A DNA stretch of 16,563 bases. Origin: CAZGMN01 sp964526905 (GTDB lineage Bacteria; Acidobacteriota; Aminicenantia; Aminicenantales; Aminicenantaceae). Positions 1-7,731 of the stretch are shown here, piece after piece. Location: assembly GCA_964526905.1 (NCBI GenBank), contig CAZGMN010000048.1, positions 1 to 16,563 of the forward strand. Reading direction: 5' to 3'. The notes under the pieces are model-generated. The model was not told the origin of the DNA. It searched no databases and saw only the letters and a program-made list of their open reading frames with translations. A program made the translations under genes and the position numbers. Each line of letters begins with the position of its first letter. Position 1 is the first letter of the stretch.

Positions 1-1
1 C

Positions 2-1435
2 CAGAAAATGAGCGACCTGGCCAAAGCTCTAAGATATATTCCCGGCTATAAATCGATACTTCTTTTTTCCTCCGGCGTTCCCTATTCGCTTATCTACCCC
101 ATACAATCGCCATACGGGGATTTGAAGTCTGGAAGCTGGGGGGAGTCAAGATTACGCCTTAAATATGAAGAGATGCTCAAAGAGTTGAGCGCTTCGAATT
201 GCGCCGTCTATGCCCTTAACACTGAAGAATTGGCTGCTACTATCAACAAGGACTTGCAGATGACGGGATCTTTTACTCTGCAAAAGGTAACGAGTTCCAC
301 GGGCGGAAAATATTTCGGCAACATCGACAACTACCAAAAACACATCGAAAAAATCCAGAATTTAACCGGATGCTATTATGTCATAGGTTACTACATCGAT
401 GAGAAATGGGATGGGAAGTATCACACAATAAAAGTCAATGTCAGACGGCCTGGATGTGAAGTCCATGCCCAGAAGGGTTATTTCAGCTCAAAGCCGTTCG
501 CTGAATACACTGAGCTTGAAAAAATGCTCCATCTCATCGACCTGGCTTTGAGCGAAAAGCCCATTTTCCAGTCGCCTCTTCGCTTTCCTTTAGGAGTTTT
601 GTCATATTCCATAGGCAAGGAAGCCAATCTTTGCTTGGTTTCAAAAATACCTGTGGAAGAAATTCAGGAGGGATCGAAAGGAAAGGTCGAAATCGTCAGC
701 CTCATTTTTGACGCCGGGGGAGATAACATCGAGTTCCGCAGAGCAGAAAAAGATATATCCAAATTGGTCAATAAACATGTTTATTATTATTCGTATTTTT
801 CTTTAAGTCCGGGGAAATACCAGGGACGTGTAATCATGAGAAATTTGGAGACGGGCAGGGGAGCTGTTGCCGCCTCTGCTTTCGGAATTGCAGGGCGACC
901 GGAAAGAGGGATTCAGCTCTTCACGCCTCTTATCCTTTCTTCTGAGAAAGGTGCTTTTTATCTGGGAGGATCCTTGCCAAAAAAGAAGGACGGAAAAGAT
1001 GAGTTCCATTCTTTAGTCGATTATTTTCACTTCAATCCCGACCAGTATTCACCTTTTTTGGATGATGTTTTGCAAGCAAATTCCAATATTCAGGCAATCG
1101 TTGGCTATTCCATTGTCGATGTCCCAACTCCTGAAGTTGAAATTTCCGCATATCTTGTTGAAAAATCGTCAGGGAAAAGCGTTCCTCTCTCTCTTTCAAT
1201 TCTCGCCGAAAAAGAGGAAAAAGATTTGATAATGAGTTTCATAAATATTGAGATTCCTGAACTGCCGTCGGGTGAATACATCTTGAAATTCGTTGCCGAA
1301 GAAAGAACGAGTCAATCATCCTCCGAGGCGACACATGATATCAAAGTTATATATCAGAATAAGGGCTCTGTTTTTTATTCCTTTCACCTGCGTGCTTTTT
1401 CCCCTATTTGTTTTTTTTACGATGGATTTCGTTGA
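2..1435 (+). CDS. VWFA-related domain protein, 5'-truncated
   Basis: The reading frame is open from the window edge, so the N-terminus is missing; the ATG at 8 is probably internal. The visible part starts inside a von Willebrand factor A-like fold (a stretch like LRYIPGYKSILLFSSG). It continues through a TGGKYF segment and a conserved block containing YYVIGYY, WDGKYHTIKV and HAQKGYF. That order is typical of the large Acidobacteria VWFA-related family (TIGR03436 type), usually exported proteins of unknown role. The C-terminal 300 residues look beta-rich and have no motif I can name. The last 25 or so residues (after HDIKVI) are aromatic and cysteine-containing, unlike the rest, and may be read-through into decayed DNA after loss of the original stop. 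The family call is fairly secure; the molecular function is unknown. Confidence 0.75.
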   Translation, partial: QKMSDLAKALRYIPGYKSILLFSSGVPYSLIYPIQSPYGDLKSGSWGESRLRLKYEEMLKELSASNCAVYALNTEELAATINKDLQMTGSFTLQKVTSSTGGKYFGNIDNYQKHIEKIQNLTGCYYVIGYYIDEKWDGKYHTIKVNVRRPGCEVHAQKGYFSSKPFAEYTELEKMLHLIDLALSEKPIFQSPLRFPLGVLSYSIGKEANLCLVSKIPVEEIQEGSKGKVEIVSLIFDAGGDNIEFRRAEKDISKLVNKHVYYYSYFSLSPGKYQGRVIMRNLETGRGAVAASAFGIAGRPERGIQLFTPLILSSEKGAFYLGGSLPKKKDGKDEFHSLVDYFHFNPDQYSPFLDDVLQANSNIQAIVGYSIVDVPTPEVEISAYLVEKSSGKSVPLSLSILAEKEEKDLIMSFINIEIPELPSGEYILKFVAEERTSQSSSEATHDIKVIYQNKGSVFYSFHLRAFSPICFFYDGFR

Positions 1436-1453
1436 TTGTTATGATGAGTCTGA

Positions 1454-1480
1454 AAAAGATAAAAATAGACGTTATCTTTT
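1454..1480 (+). terminator. AT-rich stem-loop after the VWFA-related gene
   Basis: AAAAGATAA (1454-1462) and TTATCTTTT (1472-1480) form a perfect 9-bp inverted repeat around a 9-nt loop, 18 bp after the stop codon at 1435. The 3' arm ends in four T's. The stem is weak, with only one G-C pair, and there is no long T-tract after it, so this is only a possible terminator. Confidence 0.3.
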
Positions 1481-1499
1481 GAAATACAAAGAATTATGA

Positions 1500-1691
1500 G
1501 GAATAGAAGACCTTAACTCAGCAAAATATGGCCTCTACGCCAACGCCCACATGGGGAAGGTGCGCAAGTCAGAATATGGAGCGCATAAGCTCCTGGTCAT
1601 CGCCTTCATCACAAGCTACCAGGTGGTCGATCGCATCATCAACCACCTCAAATTGACCTTTACGGCAGTGAAACCGCCCCAGGCCGGATAG
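1500..1691 (+). pseudogene. Remnant of an IS91-like transposase, C-terminal part
   Basis: A frame open from 1500 to a TAG at 1689-1691 encodes about 63 residues. It contains KYGLYANAHMGKVRK and, directly after, LLVIAFITSYQVVDRIINHL and LTFTAVKPP. In IS91-family transposases, as I remember them, a block like YGLYSNAHRGKVRK and a terminal block like MKVVAFITDYAVVDRIIDHLKLTF are separated by several dozen residues including a zinc-binding CPxC motif. Here that spacer is missing, the catalytic region is absent, and there is no plausible start or ribosome binding site. I therefore read it as a decayed fragment with an internal deletion. It could also be a translated short relic, but nothing supports expression. 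No terminal inverted repeats are expected for this family and none were seen. Confidence 0.6.
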
Positions 1692-1884
1692 CTTCGCAGG
1701 AACTTTTTATCGCGGTTGAGGCGTGAGCAGAATACTTTTCATGATTCTTTCTTTCCCCGAAGGATAAGTCTGGCTGGATTCTGGCTTCTTCATGTCACCC
1801 CCCGGGCTTCCAACCCCTTCATCTGGCACTCCATGGAGTCCGGGTTAATTGACAAGATAGCACCTTTCTGCTAAAAATTATCTA
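1692..1884. other. Intergenic region before secA
   Basis: No gene is apparent. The stretch includes a 12-bp perfect palindrome, ACTCCATGGAGT (1828-1839), and the putative secA promoter just downstream of it. The C-rich segment around 1797-1816 has no obvious function. Together with 1436-1691 this fills the 449 bp between the VWFA-related gene and secA. Confidence 0.5.
1849..1877 (+). promoter_or_regulatory. Putative secA promoter
   Basis: A consensus -35 hexamer TTGACA (1849-1854) is followed after 17 bp by TAAAAA (1872-1877), which matches 4 of 6 positions of the -10 consensus. Transcription would then start at about 1884-1885, practically at the secA ATG. This is motif reading only. Confidence 0.4.
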
Positions 1885-4485
1885 ATGTATAAGTGGCTGA
1901 TTCAAAAAATATTCGGAACAAAGAACGAAAGAGACCTGCGAAAGCTCCAGCCTTATGTCGCAGCCATCAACGAGCTTGAGCCGCAAGTCCAAAAACTGAG
2001 CGATAGCGAGCTTCGGGCAAAAACAGCGGAATTCAAAGAAAAATTAAGACAGGGGGCAACCCTCGAAGATATTCTCATTGAAGCCTTTGCCGTAGTGCGT
2101 GAAGTTGGCAGACGCACGATTAAAATGCGGCATTTCGATGTCCAGCTTGTGGGAGGTGTTGTTCTTCATCAAGGCAAGATCGCTGAAATGAAGACAGGAG
2201 AGGGAAAGACTCTTGTCGCCACCCTTCCCGCCTACCTCAATGCCCTCGAAGAAAAGGGAGTCCACATCGTCACTGTCAATGACTACTTGGCCAAGAGGGA
2301 TACGGAGTGGATGGGACCGATCTACAAATTCCTCGGGCTTGAAGTGGGAACGATTCAGCACGAGATGGGCGACCAGGAAAGGAAAGAAGCCTACAGGGCG
2401 CATATCACTTACGGCACGAACAACGAATTCGGTTTCGACTATCTTCGGGATAACATGAAATTTCGCCTCTCCGACCTTGTCCAGAGAGAACATCACTATG
2501 CCATCGTCGATGAAGTTGACAGCATTCTCATCGACGAAGCCCGCACTCCGCTCATCATCTCCGGCCCGACGGATGAGTCGACTTCACTTTATTATCGCAT
2601 CGACAATCTTGTCCGGCGCCTCCAAAAAAACAGGCATTTCCAGATTGACGAAAAGACAAGAACGGTGTCTATAACCGAGGATGGAGTCGCCGAATCTGAA
2701 AAATTCCTCAGCGTTCCCAACCTTTACGACCTCGCCTATATGGATTTGGTCCATCATATCAACACCTCTTTAAAAGCCCATCACCTCTTTAAGAGGGATG
2801 TCGACTACATGGTCAAGGATGGCAAGGTGATTATTGTCGATGAGTTCACCGGCCGTCTGATGCCCGGACGCCGCTATAGCGATGGACTGCACCAGGCTCT
2901 TGAAGCCAAGGAGAAGGTGCGCATCGAGGAAGAATACCAGACTCTGGCTTCGATTACCTTCCAGAACTATTTCCGGATGTATAAAAAGCTGGCAGGAATG
3001 ACGGGCACGGCTGCCACAGAAGCCGCTGAGTTTCAGCATATCTATAATCTTGATGTGGTCGAAATCCCGACGAACAAAACCCTTATCCGCTACGAATACC
3101 AGGATGTCATTTACAGAACCAAAGAAGAGAAATGGAATGCGGTTGTGGAGGAAATCATCGAAAACTACAAGAAAGGGCGGCCGATGCTTGTGGGGACAAT
3201 CTCCATCGAGAATTCAGAGCATCTGAGCTCCCTCCTGAGGAAAAGAGGGATAAAGCATGTTGTCCTCAACGCCAAGTATCACGAGATGGAAGCCAAGATC
3301 ATCGCTCAGGCCGGGAGGATAGGCGGAGTGACCATCGCCACCAACATGGCCGGACGAGGAGTCGACATCCTCCTCGGCGGCAATCCGGAATTCTTAGCCA
3401 CAGAGCAGCTCAGGAAAAAAGGAATCGAGCCTTCAAAAGCCACTCAGGACGAATGGGAAAAGGTCCTGGCCGAGGCGATGAAACTCACTCAGGATGAACA
3501 CGAAAAAGTCGTCGAGATGAACGGACTGCACATCATCGGCACCGAGCGCCATGAGGCGCGCCGAATCGACAACCAGCTCCGAGGAAGGGCAGGAAGGCAG
3601 GGAGACCCCGGCTCATCCCGTTTTTACCTTTCTCTGGAAGATGACCTGATGCGCATCTTCGGCAGCGACCGAATCGCAGGATTGATGTCCAGAGTCGGCA
3701 TGGCTGAGGGAACTCCTATCGAGCACAGAATGGTGACCAGAGCTATCGAGAGAGCCCAGAAGCAGGTCGAAGGGCATAACTTTTCTATCCGCAAACATCT
3801 CCTGGAATACGACGACGTGATGAACAAGCAGAGAGAGACCATCTACAAACAGAGAAAGGAAATCCTGGAAGGAAAAGATATGAAAGAATACATCCAGGAG
3901 CTTGTTGCCACCCTGGTCGACTGGCTCATGGAAAATCATACGAACAAAGACCAATCTCCTGAAGATTGGGATGTCGAAGGATTCAAGAATGCCATCACCT
4001 CCCAGTTTCATTTGAACATTGAAGAGCTCAGCCTGGACTGGAAAACAATAACTCATGAAGAGCTGAGAGAAAAAATTCTGGGGCCGCTTAAAAATATCTA
4101 TGAGGAGAAGGAAAGGATCATCGGCGAGGAGCGGATGAGGGAATTCGAAAGAGTGATTCTGCTTCAAATCATCGATTCCCAGTGGAAGGACCATCTTCTG
4201 GCCATGGATTACCTGAAGGAAGGGATTGGGCTTCGCGGTTACGGTCAAAGGGACCCCCTGATTGAATACAAAAAAGAAAGCTACGATATGTTTCAGTCGA
4301 TGTTGGACAGGATTGAAGAAGATACCATCCGTTACCTTTTCCTCATCCAGCCCGTCATCGAACAAGAAATGCCTGAGAGAAAGGAACAGCCTCTCTATTA
4401 TCAGCACCCTGAAGGCTCGGCATCGGCTCCAAGGGGCAGAGAGGTGAGGTCATTGATTCCGAAAAAGAGAAAAAGAAGAAAATGA
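1885..4485 (+). CDS. secA: Protein translocase ATPase SecA
   Basis: SecA is the ATP-driven motor that pushes unfolded preproteins through the SecYEG channel at the cytoplasmic membrane. The 866-residue protein covers the expected architecture: Walker A MKTGEGKT at about 102-109, the Walker B/DEAD-like block VDEVDSILIDEARTPLIISG from about 208, the LAGMTGTA motif, NMAGRGVDILLGG, and the helicase motif VI region with IDNQLRGRAGRQGDPGSSRF. The start at 1885 gives the typical SecA N-terminus (MYKWLIQKIFGTKNERDLRKL), but no Shine-Dalgarno sequence precedes it. The usual C-terminal zinc-binding tail (CxC...CH/CC) is absent; the protein instead ends in a very basic PKKRKRRK tail. guaB begins 10 bp downstream, so the two are probably co-transcribed. 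Identification is secure. Confidence 0.97.
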   Translation: MYKWLIQKIFGTKNERDLRKLQPYVAAINELEPQVQKLSDSELRAKTAEFKEKLRQGATLEDILIEAFAVVREVGRRTIKMRHFDVQLVGGVVLHQGKIAEMKTGEGKTLVATLPAYLNALEEKGVHIVTVNDYLAKRDTEWMGPIYKFLGLEVGTIQHEMGDQERKEAYRAHITYGTNNEFGFDYLRDNMKFRLSDLVQREHHYAIVDEVDSILIDEARTPLIISGPTDESTSLYYRIDNLVRRLQKNRHFQIDEKTRTVSITEDGVAESEKFLSVPNLYDLAYMDLVHHINTSLKAHHLFKRDVDYMVKDGKVIIVDEFTGRLMPGRRYSDGLHQALEAKEKVRIEEEYQTLASITFQNYFRMYKKLAGMTGTAATEAAEFQHIYNLDVVEIPTNKTLIRYEYQDVIYRTKEEKWNAVVEEIIENYKKGRPMLVGTISIENSEHLSSLLRKRGIKHVVLNAKYHEMEAKIIAQAGRIGGVTIATNMAGRGVDILLGGNPEFLATEQLRKKGIEPSKATQDEWEKVLAEAMKLTQDEHEKVVEMNGLHIIGTERHEARRIDNQLRGRAGRQGDPGSSRFYLSLEDDLMRIFGSDRIAGLMSRVGMAEGTPIEHRMVTRAIERAQKQVEGHNFSIRKHLLEYDDVMNKQRETIYKQRKEILEGKDMKEYIQELVATLVDWLMENHTNKDQSPEDWDVEGFKNAITSQFHLNIEELSLDWKTITHEELREKILGPLKNIYEEKERIIGEERMREFERVILLQIIDSQWKDHLLAMDYLKEGIGLRGYGQRDPLIEYKKESYDMFQSMLDRIEEDTIRYLFLIQPVIEQEMPERKEQPLYYQHPEGSASAPRGREVRSLIPKKRKRRK

Positions 4486-4495
4486 GAGGGAAAAA

Positions 4496-5959
4496 ATGTT
4501 AGACGATAAGATTAAAATAGGATTGAGTTTCGACGATGTGCTCATTCTGCCTTCGAAATCGGATGTCATTCCGGCTCAGGCGAATGTGGCGACAAAATTC
4601 AGCCGCAGCGTCAGCCTCAACATTCCCGTTGTCAGCTCCGCGATGGATACTGTCACCGAATCAAAGATGGCCATCGCCCTTGCCCAGCAGGGAGGGATCG
4701 GCATCATCCACAGAAATATGTCCATCGAAAAGCAGGCTGAAGAAGTGGATAAGGTCAAGCGCCACGAAAGCGGGATGATTGTCGACCCGATCACTGTGCG
4801 GCCTTATAATAAAATTTATGAAGCCAAGGAAGTCATGCAAAAATATAAAATATCCGGGCTGCCGATAACGGATGAAAACAACAAACTGGTCGGAATCCTG
4901 ACCAACCGTGACATCAGGTTCGAAACGCGGCTCGACCTGCCCATAGAAAAAGTCATGACCAAAGAATTGGTGACTGTTCCTGTGGGCACTTCACTCGAGG
5001 AGGCAGAGAAACTTTTCCATAAACACAAGATTGAAAAAATCCTGATGGTCAACGAAAAATTTCAGCTCAAAGGGCTGATTACCTATAAAGATATCCTGAA
5101 GAGAATCCAATACCCCAATGCTTCAAAGGACAGCATCGGACGGCTGAGGGTCGGCGCAGCCGTCGGGGTTGGAGAAGAGACACTGGAAAGGGCCAGAGCT
5201 CTGGTCAAGGCCAAACTCGACGTCCTGGTGATAGATACGGCTCACGGACATTCGGCCAGAGTCCTGGATACGGTGAAAATGCTGAAAAAAGAATTTCCTG
5301 AACAGGAGCTTGTAGCTGGAAACATCGGAACAACAGAGGCAGCTCGAGAGCTTATCGAATTGGGAGTCGACGGCGTCAAGGTCGGAGTCGGACCAGGCTC
5401 CATCTGCACGACCAGAATCGTGACCGGAGCTGGCATCCCGCAAATCACAGCCATTGTTGATGTCTACAAAGTCGCTCGAGAAAAAGAGATTCCTCTGATC
5501 GCCGACGGAGGAATAAAGTATTCAGGGGACATTGCCAAAGCCATCGCAGCCGGCGCAAGCTCGGTCATGCTCGGCAATCTGCTGGCCGGGACAGACGAAG
5601 CACCTGGCGAAGTCGTCATCTACCAAGGACGCTCCTATAAAACCTACCGGGGCATGGGCTCGCTCGAAGCCATGAAAGAAGGGAGCCGGGATAGATACTT
5701 TCAAGACCTGCTTCCCTCCGACAGCAAAATTGCTCCTGAGGGAATAGAGGGCATGGTCCCTTATAAAGGAAGCGTGGCCAATATCCTGCAGATGATGGTC
5801 GGTGGGGTCAAGGCCGGAATGGGCTATGCCGGATGCAGGACCATCCAGGAGCTGCAAACCAAAGCCAAATTCATCCAGATCACAGCCGCCGGAGTCAGAG
5901 AAAGCCATGTCCACGATGTCCTCATCACCAAAGAGGCCCCCAACTACCAGCTGGATTAA
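4496..5959 (+). CDS. guaB: Inosine-5'-monophosphate dehydrogenase
   Basis: IMP dehydrogenase oxidises IMP to XMP with NAD+, the committed step of guanine nucleotide synthesis in the cytoplasm. The 487-residue length is standard. The N-terminal barrel part includes LSFDDVLILPS and VVSSAMDTVTE. A pair of CBS domains lies at about 95-205 (including GLPITDENNKLVGILTNRDI). The catalytic loop is GVGPGSICTTRIVTGAG with Cys304, followed by IADGGIKYSGD, the flap region with YRGMGS, and EGMVPYKG. A GAGAGGG stretch between the secA stop and the ATG is a good ribosome binding site. With a 10-bp gap after secA, co-transcription is likely, although secA-guaB is not a familiar pairing. The intact CBS module suggests allosteric control by purine nucleotides, as in other bacterial enzymes. 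Confidence 0.97.
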   Translation: MLDDKIKIGLSFDDVLILPSKSDVIPAQANVATKFSRSVSLNIPVVSSAMDTVTESKMAIALAQQGGIGIIHRNMSIEKQAEEVDKVKRHESGMIVDPITVRPYNKIYEAKEVMQKYKISGLPITDENNKLVGILTNRDIRFETRLDLPIEKVMTKELVTVPVGTSLEEAEKLFHKHKIEKILMVNEKFQLKGLITYKDILKRIQYPNASKDSIGRLRVGAAVGVGEETLERARALVKAKLDVLVIDTAHGHSARVLDTVKMLKKEFPEQELVAGNIGTTEAARELIELGVDGVKVGVGPGSICTTRIVTGAGIPQITAIVDVYKVAREKEIPLIADGGIKYSGDIAKAIAAGASSVMLGNLLAGTDEAPGEVVIYQGRSYKTYRGMGSLEAMKEGSRDRYFQDLLPSDSKIAPEGIEGMVPYKGSVANILQMMVGGVKAGMGYAGCRTIQELQTKAKFIQITAAGVRESHVHDVLITKEAPNYQLD

Positions 5960-6009
5960 AGATAGAGAGATATGCAGCGCACAACATCAATTCTAAAAAG
6001 CCTAATCCC

Positions 6010-6426
6010 ATGAAAAAATACTGGCGGTGCTTTGTCTGCAATGATCTTCATTATGGCTTGAAGCCTCCTGAGATCTGCCCCACTTGCAAGGCTAAGAATG
6101 CCTTCATGGAAATCTCCTCGGACGAATCGCAAAAAATAGCCAGTGCCACTCGGATTGAGTTCAACAAAGAAAAGTTTCTGGAGGCTATTGAAAAATTATC
6201 AGAAAAAAATGAATTCCAGGTCAATCCTGACAAAGAAAAAGTCAAAATGTTTCTTGACGGGCTTTTCAATAATGAGAAAGGGCATGGCTTGAAATACTGT
6301 CCCTGCCGGCTGATCACCAAGGATTTTAAAGAAGACCTGTTGCTTGTCTGCCCCTGCAATTTCCTCATCCATGATACATATAAAGAGAAGGGCGAGTGTT
6401 GGTGCGGGCTCTTTGTAAGGAGATGA
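6010..6426 (+). CDS. Rubredoxin-like/ferredoxin-thioredoxin reductase catalytic-subunit-like protein
   Basis: A 138-residue protein of two modules. The N-terminal rubredoxin-like knuckle pair has CFVC (Cys7, Cys10) and CPTC (Cys23, Cys26), suited to one iron. A helical linker follows. The C-terminal module has CPC (97-99), CPC (114-116) and CWC (130-132), the arrangement of the FTR catalytic beta chain. In that family four cysteines hold a [4Fe-4S] cluster and two form the redox disulfide used to reduce thioredoxin. The third motif is CWC rather than the plant/cyanobacterial CHC, and the spacings (14 and 13 residues) differ from the canonical 16 and 8. A rubredoxin-FTR fusion is known from methanogen ferredoxin:disulfide reductases. 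I chose the ATG at 6010; the frame extends upstream into guaB but without another plausible start. No clear Shine-Dalgarno is visible. A thioredoxin-like gene follows after 2 bp and is its likely partner. Confidence 0.8.
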   Translation: MKKYWRCFVCNDLHYGLKPPEICPTCKAKNAFMEISSDESQKIASATRIEFNKEKFLEAIEKLSEKNEFQVNPDKEKVKMFLDGLFNNEKGHGLKYCPCRLITKDFKEDLLLVCPCNFLIHDTYKEKGECWCGLFVRR

Positions 6427-6428
6427 AA

Positions 6429-6710
6429 ATGAATAAACTCGTCATGTTTTATGCCAGGGAATGTCCTCACTGCAACAACATGTTGCCTCTGGTTGATAAA
6501 TTAGAAAAAGAAGAGGGCATAAAGTTTGAACGGCTCGAGGTCTGGCATGACGAGAAGAACGCAGATTTGATGCGCTCTTATAGGCCGGTCATTGCCCCCA
6601 AATGCGGAGGCCAGCTCAAGACGCCGACATTCTTCAACACAGAGACAAACGACGTCCTCTGCGGCGAAGTGGAATATAAAAAGCTAAAAAAGTGGGCAAT
6701 GAAAAAATAG
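6429..6710 (+). CDS. Small thioredoxin/glutaredoxin-like protein with CPHC active site
   Basis: A 93-residue single-domain thioredoxin fold: an N-terminal strand KLVMFYA leads to ECPHC (Cys12, Cys15). The cis-proline loop is TPTFF, and the last strand and helix carry LCGEVEYKKLKKW. CPHC is the DsbA/glutaredoxin-like variant of the thioredoxin active site. A further Cys lies in PKCGG and another in LCGE. No signal peptide is present, so it acts in the cytoplasm. The start at 6429 is set by AAGGAG at 6417-6422 with a 6-nt spacer; the ATG at 6423 abuts that site, and a longer frame from 6396 lies inside the upstream gene. The preceding FTR-like gene ends at 6426, so the two are almost certainly translated from one mRNA. 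I infer that this protein receives electrons from the FTR-like protein. Confidence 0.75.
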   Translation: MNKLVMFYARECPHCNNMLPLVDKLEKEEGIKFERLEVWHDEKNADLMRSYRPVIAPKCGGQLKTPTFFNTETNDVLCGEVEYKKLKKWAMKK

Positions 6711-6771
6711 CTAAGGCCAAAGGAAGAACGATGGAGGGTTTTCTTTATCGAGCTCGGAAAAAGGAGGAAAC

Positions 6772-7692
6772 ATGAAAAAGATACTCAGCACTGCTTTTTG
6801 TTTAGCGTTTTTGCTCTTTCCAAGCGAAATCTTTTTACAGGAAAAACAGCTGGATGTTCCTTATGTCCCCACCAAGCCAGAGGTTGTCGCCGAAATGCTG
6901 CGCATGGCTAATGTCGGCAAGGATGACATTCTTTATGACCTCGGCTGCGGCGACGGCCGAATTGTCATCACCGCTGCCAAGCTTTACGGAACCCGCGGCG
7001 TTGGAGTGGATATCGATCCCGACCGAATCGCGGAAAGCAAAGAAAATGCGGCCCAGGCCAATGTGACCGATCTTGTCCAGTTTTATGAACAGGACCTTTT
7101 TAAGACAGATTTCCATGAAGCAATTGTTGTCTCCCTCTATCTCTTGACATCGGTCAATCTCCGATTGCGTCCTTTGCTTCTGAGCCAATTAAGGCCTGGA
7201 ACCCGGGTCGTATCCCATAATTACGGCATGGATACCTGGAAGCCCGATCAATCTTCGGAGGTCATGGTCAATGATATTAGTCACAGTGTCTATCTTTGGA
7301 TCGTCCCCGCCAATGTTTCAGGCGCTTGGGAATGGACCTGGATGGAAAACTCAAAAAAGGTTCCCTACCAGATGAAAGTCGATCAGCATTTCCAGAATCT
7401 CGACGCCAAAATCATGAGAAAAAATCAGGAACTTGCACTGAAAGACATTCAGCTCACGGGCGATAAAATTCAATTCACAGCCGAAACAAAGGAAGATGGA
7501 AAAACGATCACAATGGTTTTCAAAGGCGCGGCCAGCCACAACACTATTGAAGGCAGCGTGGAAATAAAAGGGGGCGATAATCCAAATAAAAGAGATTGGG
7601 CAGCCGTAAGAAACCCAGCCACAATGAAGCCCTTGGACACCGAGGAAAAAAGCAGTTGGCTCAAGTCCTTTGGATTCTCGGCTCTCAGGTGA
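6772..7692 (+). CDS. Exported or membrane-anchored SAM-dependent methyltransferase
   Basis: The 306-residue protein begins with a signal-like segment (MKK, then a hydrophobic stretch to about residue 16) without a clear AxA cleavage site or lipobox. A class I methyltransferase core follows: motif I YDLGCGDGR (55-63), the acidic strand-2 end GVGVDIDP (77-83), EQDLF (106-110) and an LRPGTRVVSH strand (140-149). This resembles a family of secreted methyltransferases, distantly like DOT1-type folds, seen in Acidobacteria and Planctomycetes. The C-terminal part from about 183 (GAWEWTW onward) is beta-rich and unassigned. An AAGGAGG ribosome binding site lies 4-5 nt before the ATG. It follows the thioredoxin-like gene by 61 bp and may belong to the same operon. 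The substrate is unknown, and a SAM-binding domain outside the cytoplasm is puzzling. Confidence 0.75.
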   Translation: MKKILSTAFCLAFLLFPSEIFLQEKQLDVPYVPTKPEVVAEMLRMANVGKDDILYDLGCGDGRIVITAAKLYGTRGVGVDIDPDRIAESKENAAQANVTDLVQFYEQDLFKTDFHEAIVVSLYLLTSVNLRLRPLLLSQLRPGTRVVSHNYGMDTWKPDQSSEVMVNDISHSVYLWIVPANVSGAWEWTWMENSKKVPYQMKVDQHFQNLDAKIMRKNQELALKDIQLTGDKIQFTAETKEDGKTITMVFKGAASHNTIEGSVEIKGGDNPNKRDWAAVRNPATMKPLDTEEKSSWLKSFGFSALR

Positions 7693-7731
7693 TTTCTCTT
7701 AGATGAAAGTTTAAATCGACCGATTGAAAAT

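Noticed and set aside
3613..4407. 264-codon open frame on the minus strand opposite secA, and a similar 150-codon frame at 2044-2496
   Set aside because: They lie inside secA, which is unmistakable on the plus strand, and their translations show no domain or start context. They are antisense shadows.
5833..6009. Upstream extension of the rubredoxin/FTR-like frame into guaB
   Set aside because: The extra 59 codons overlap the conserved end of guaB in another frame and look non-native; the ATG at 6010 directly precedes the rubredoxin motif.
6396..6428. Longer start for the thioredoxin-like gene
   Set aside because: The first 11 codons lie in the end of the FTR-like gene, and the AAGGAG at 6417-6422 sits correctly for 6429.
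7714..7725. AATCG-AC-CGATT palindrome between the methyltransferase gene and panD as a terminator
   Set aside because: Only a 5-bp stem, a 2-nt loop and no T-tract; too weak for either direction.
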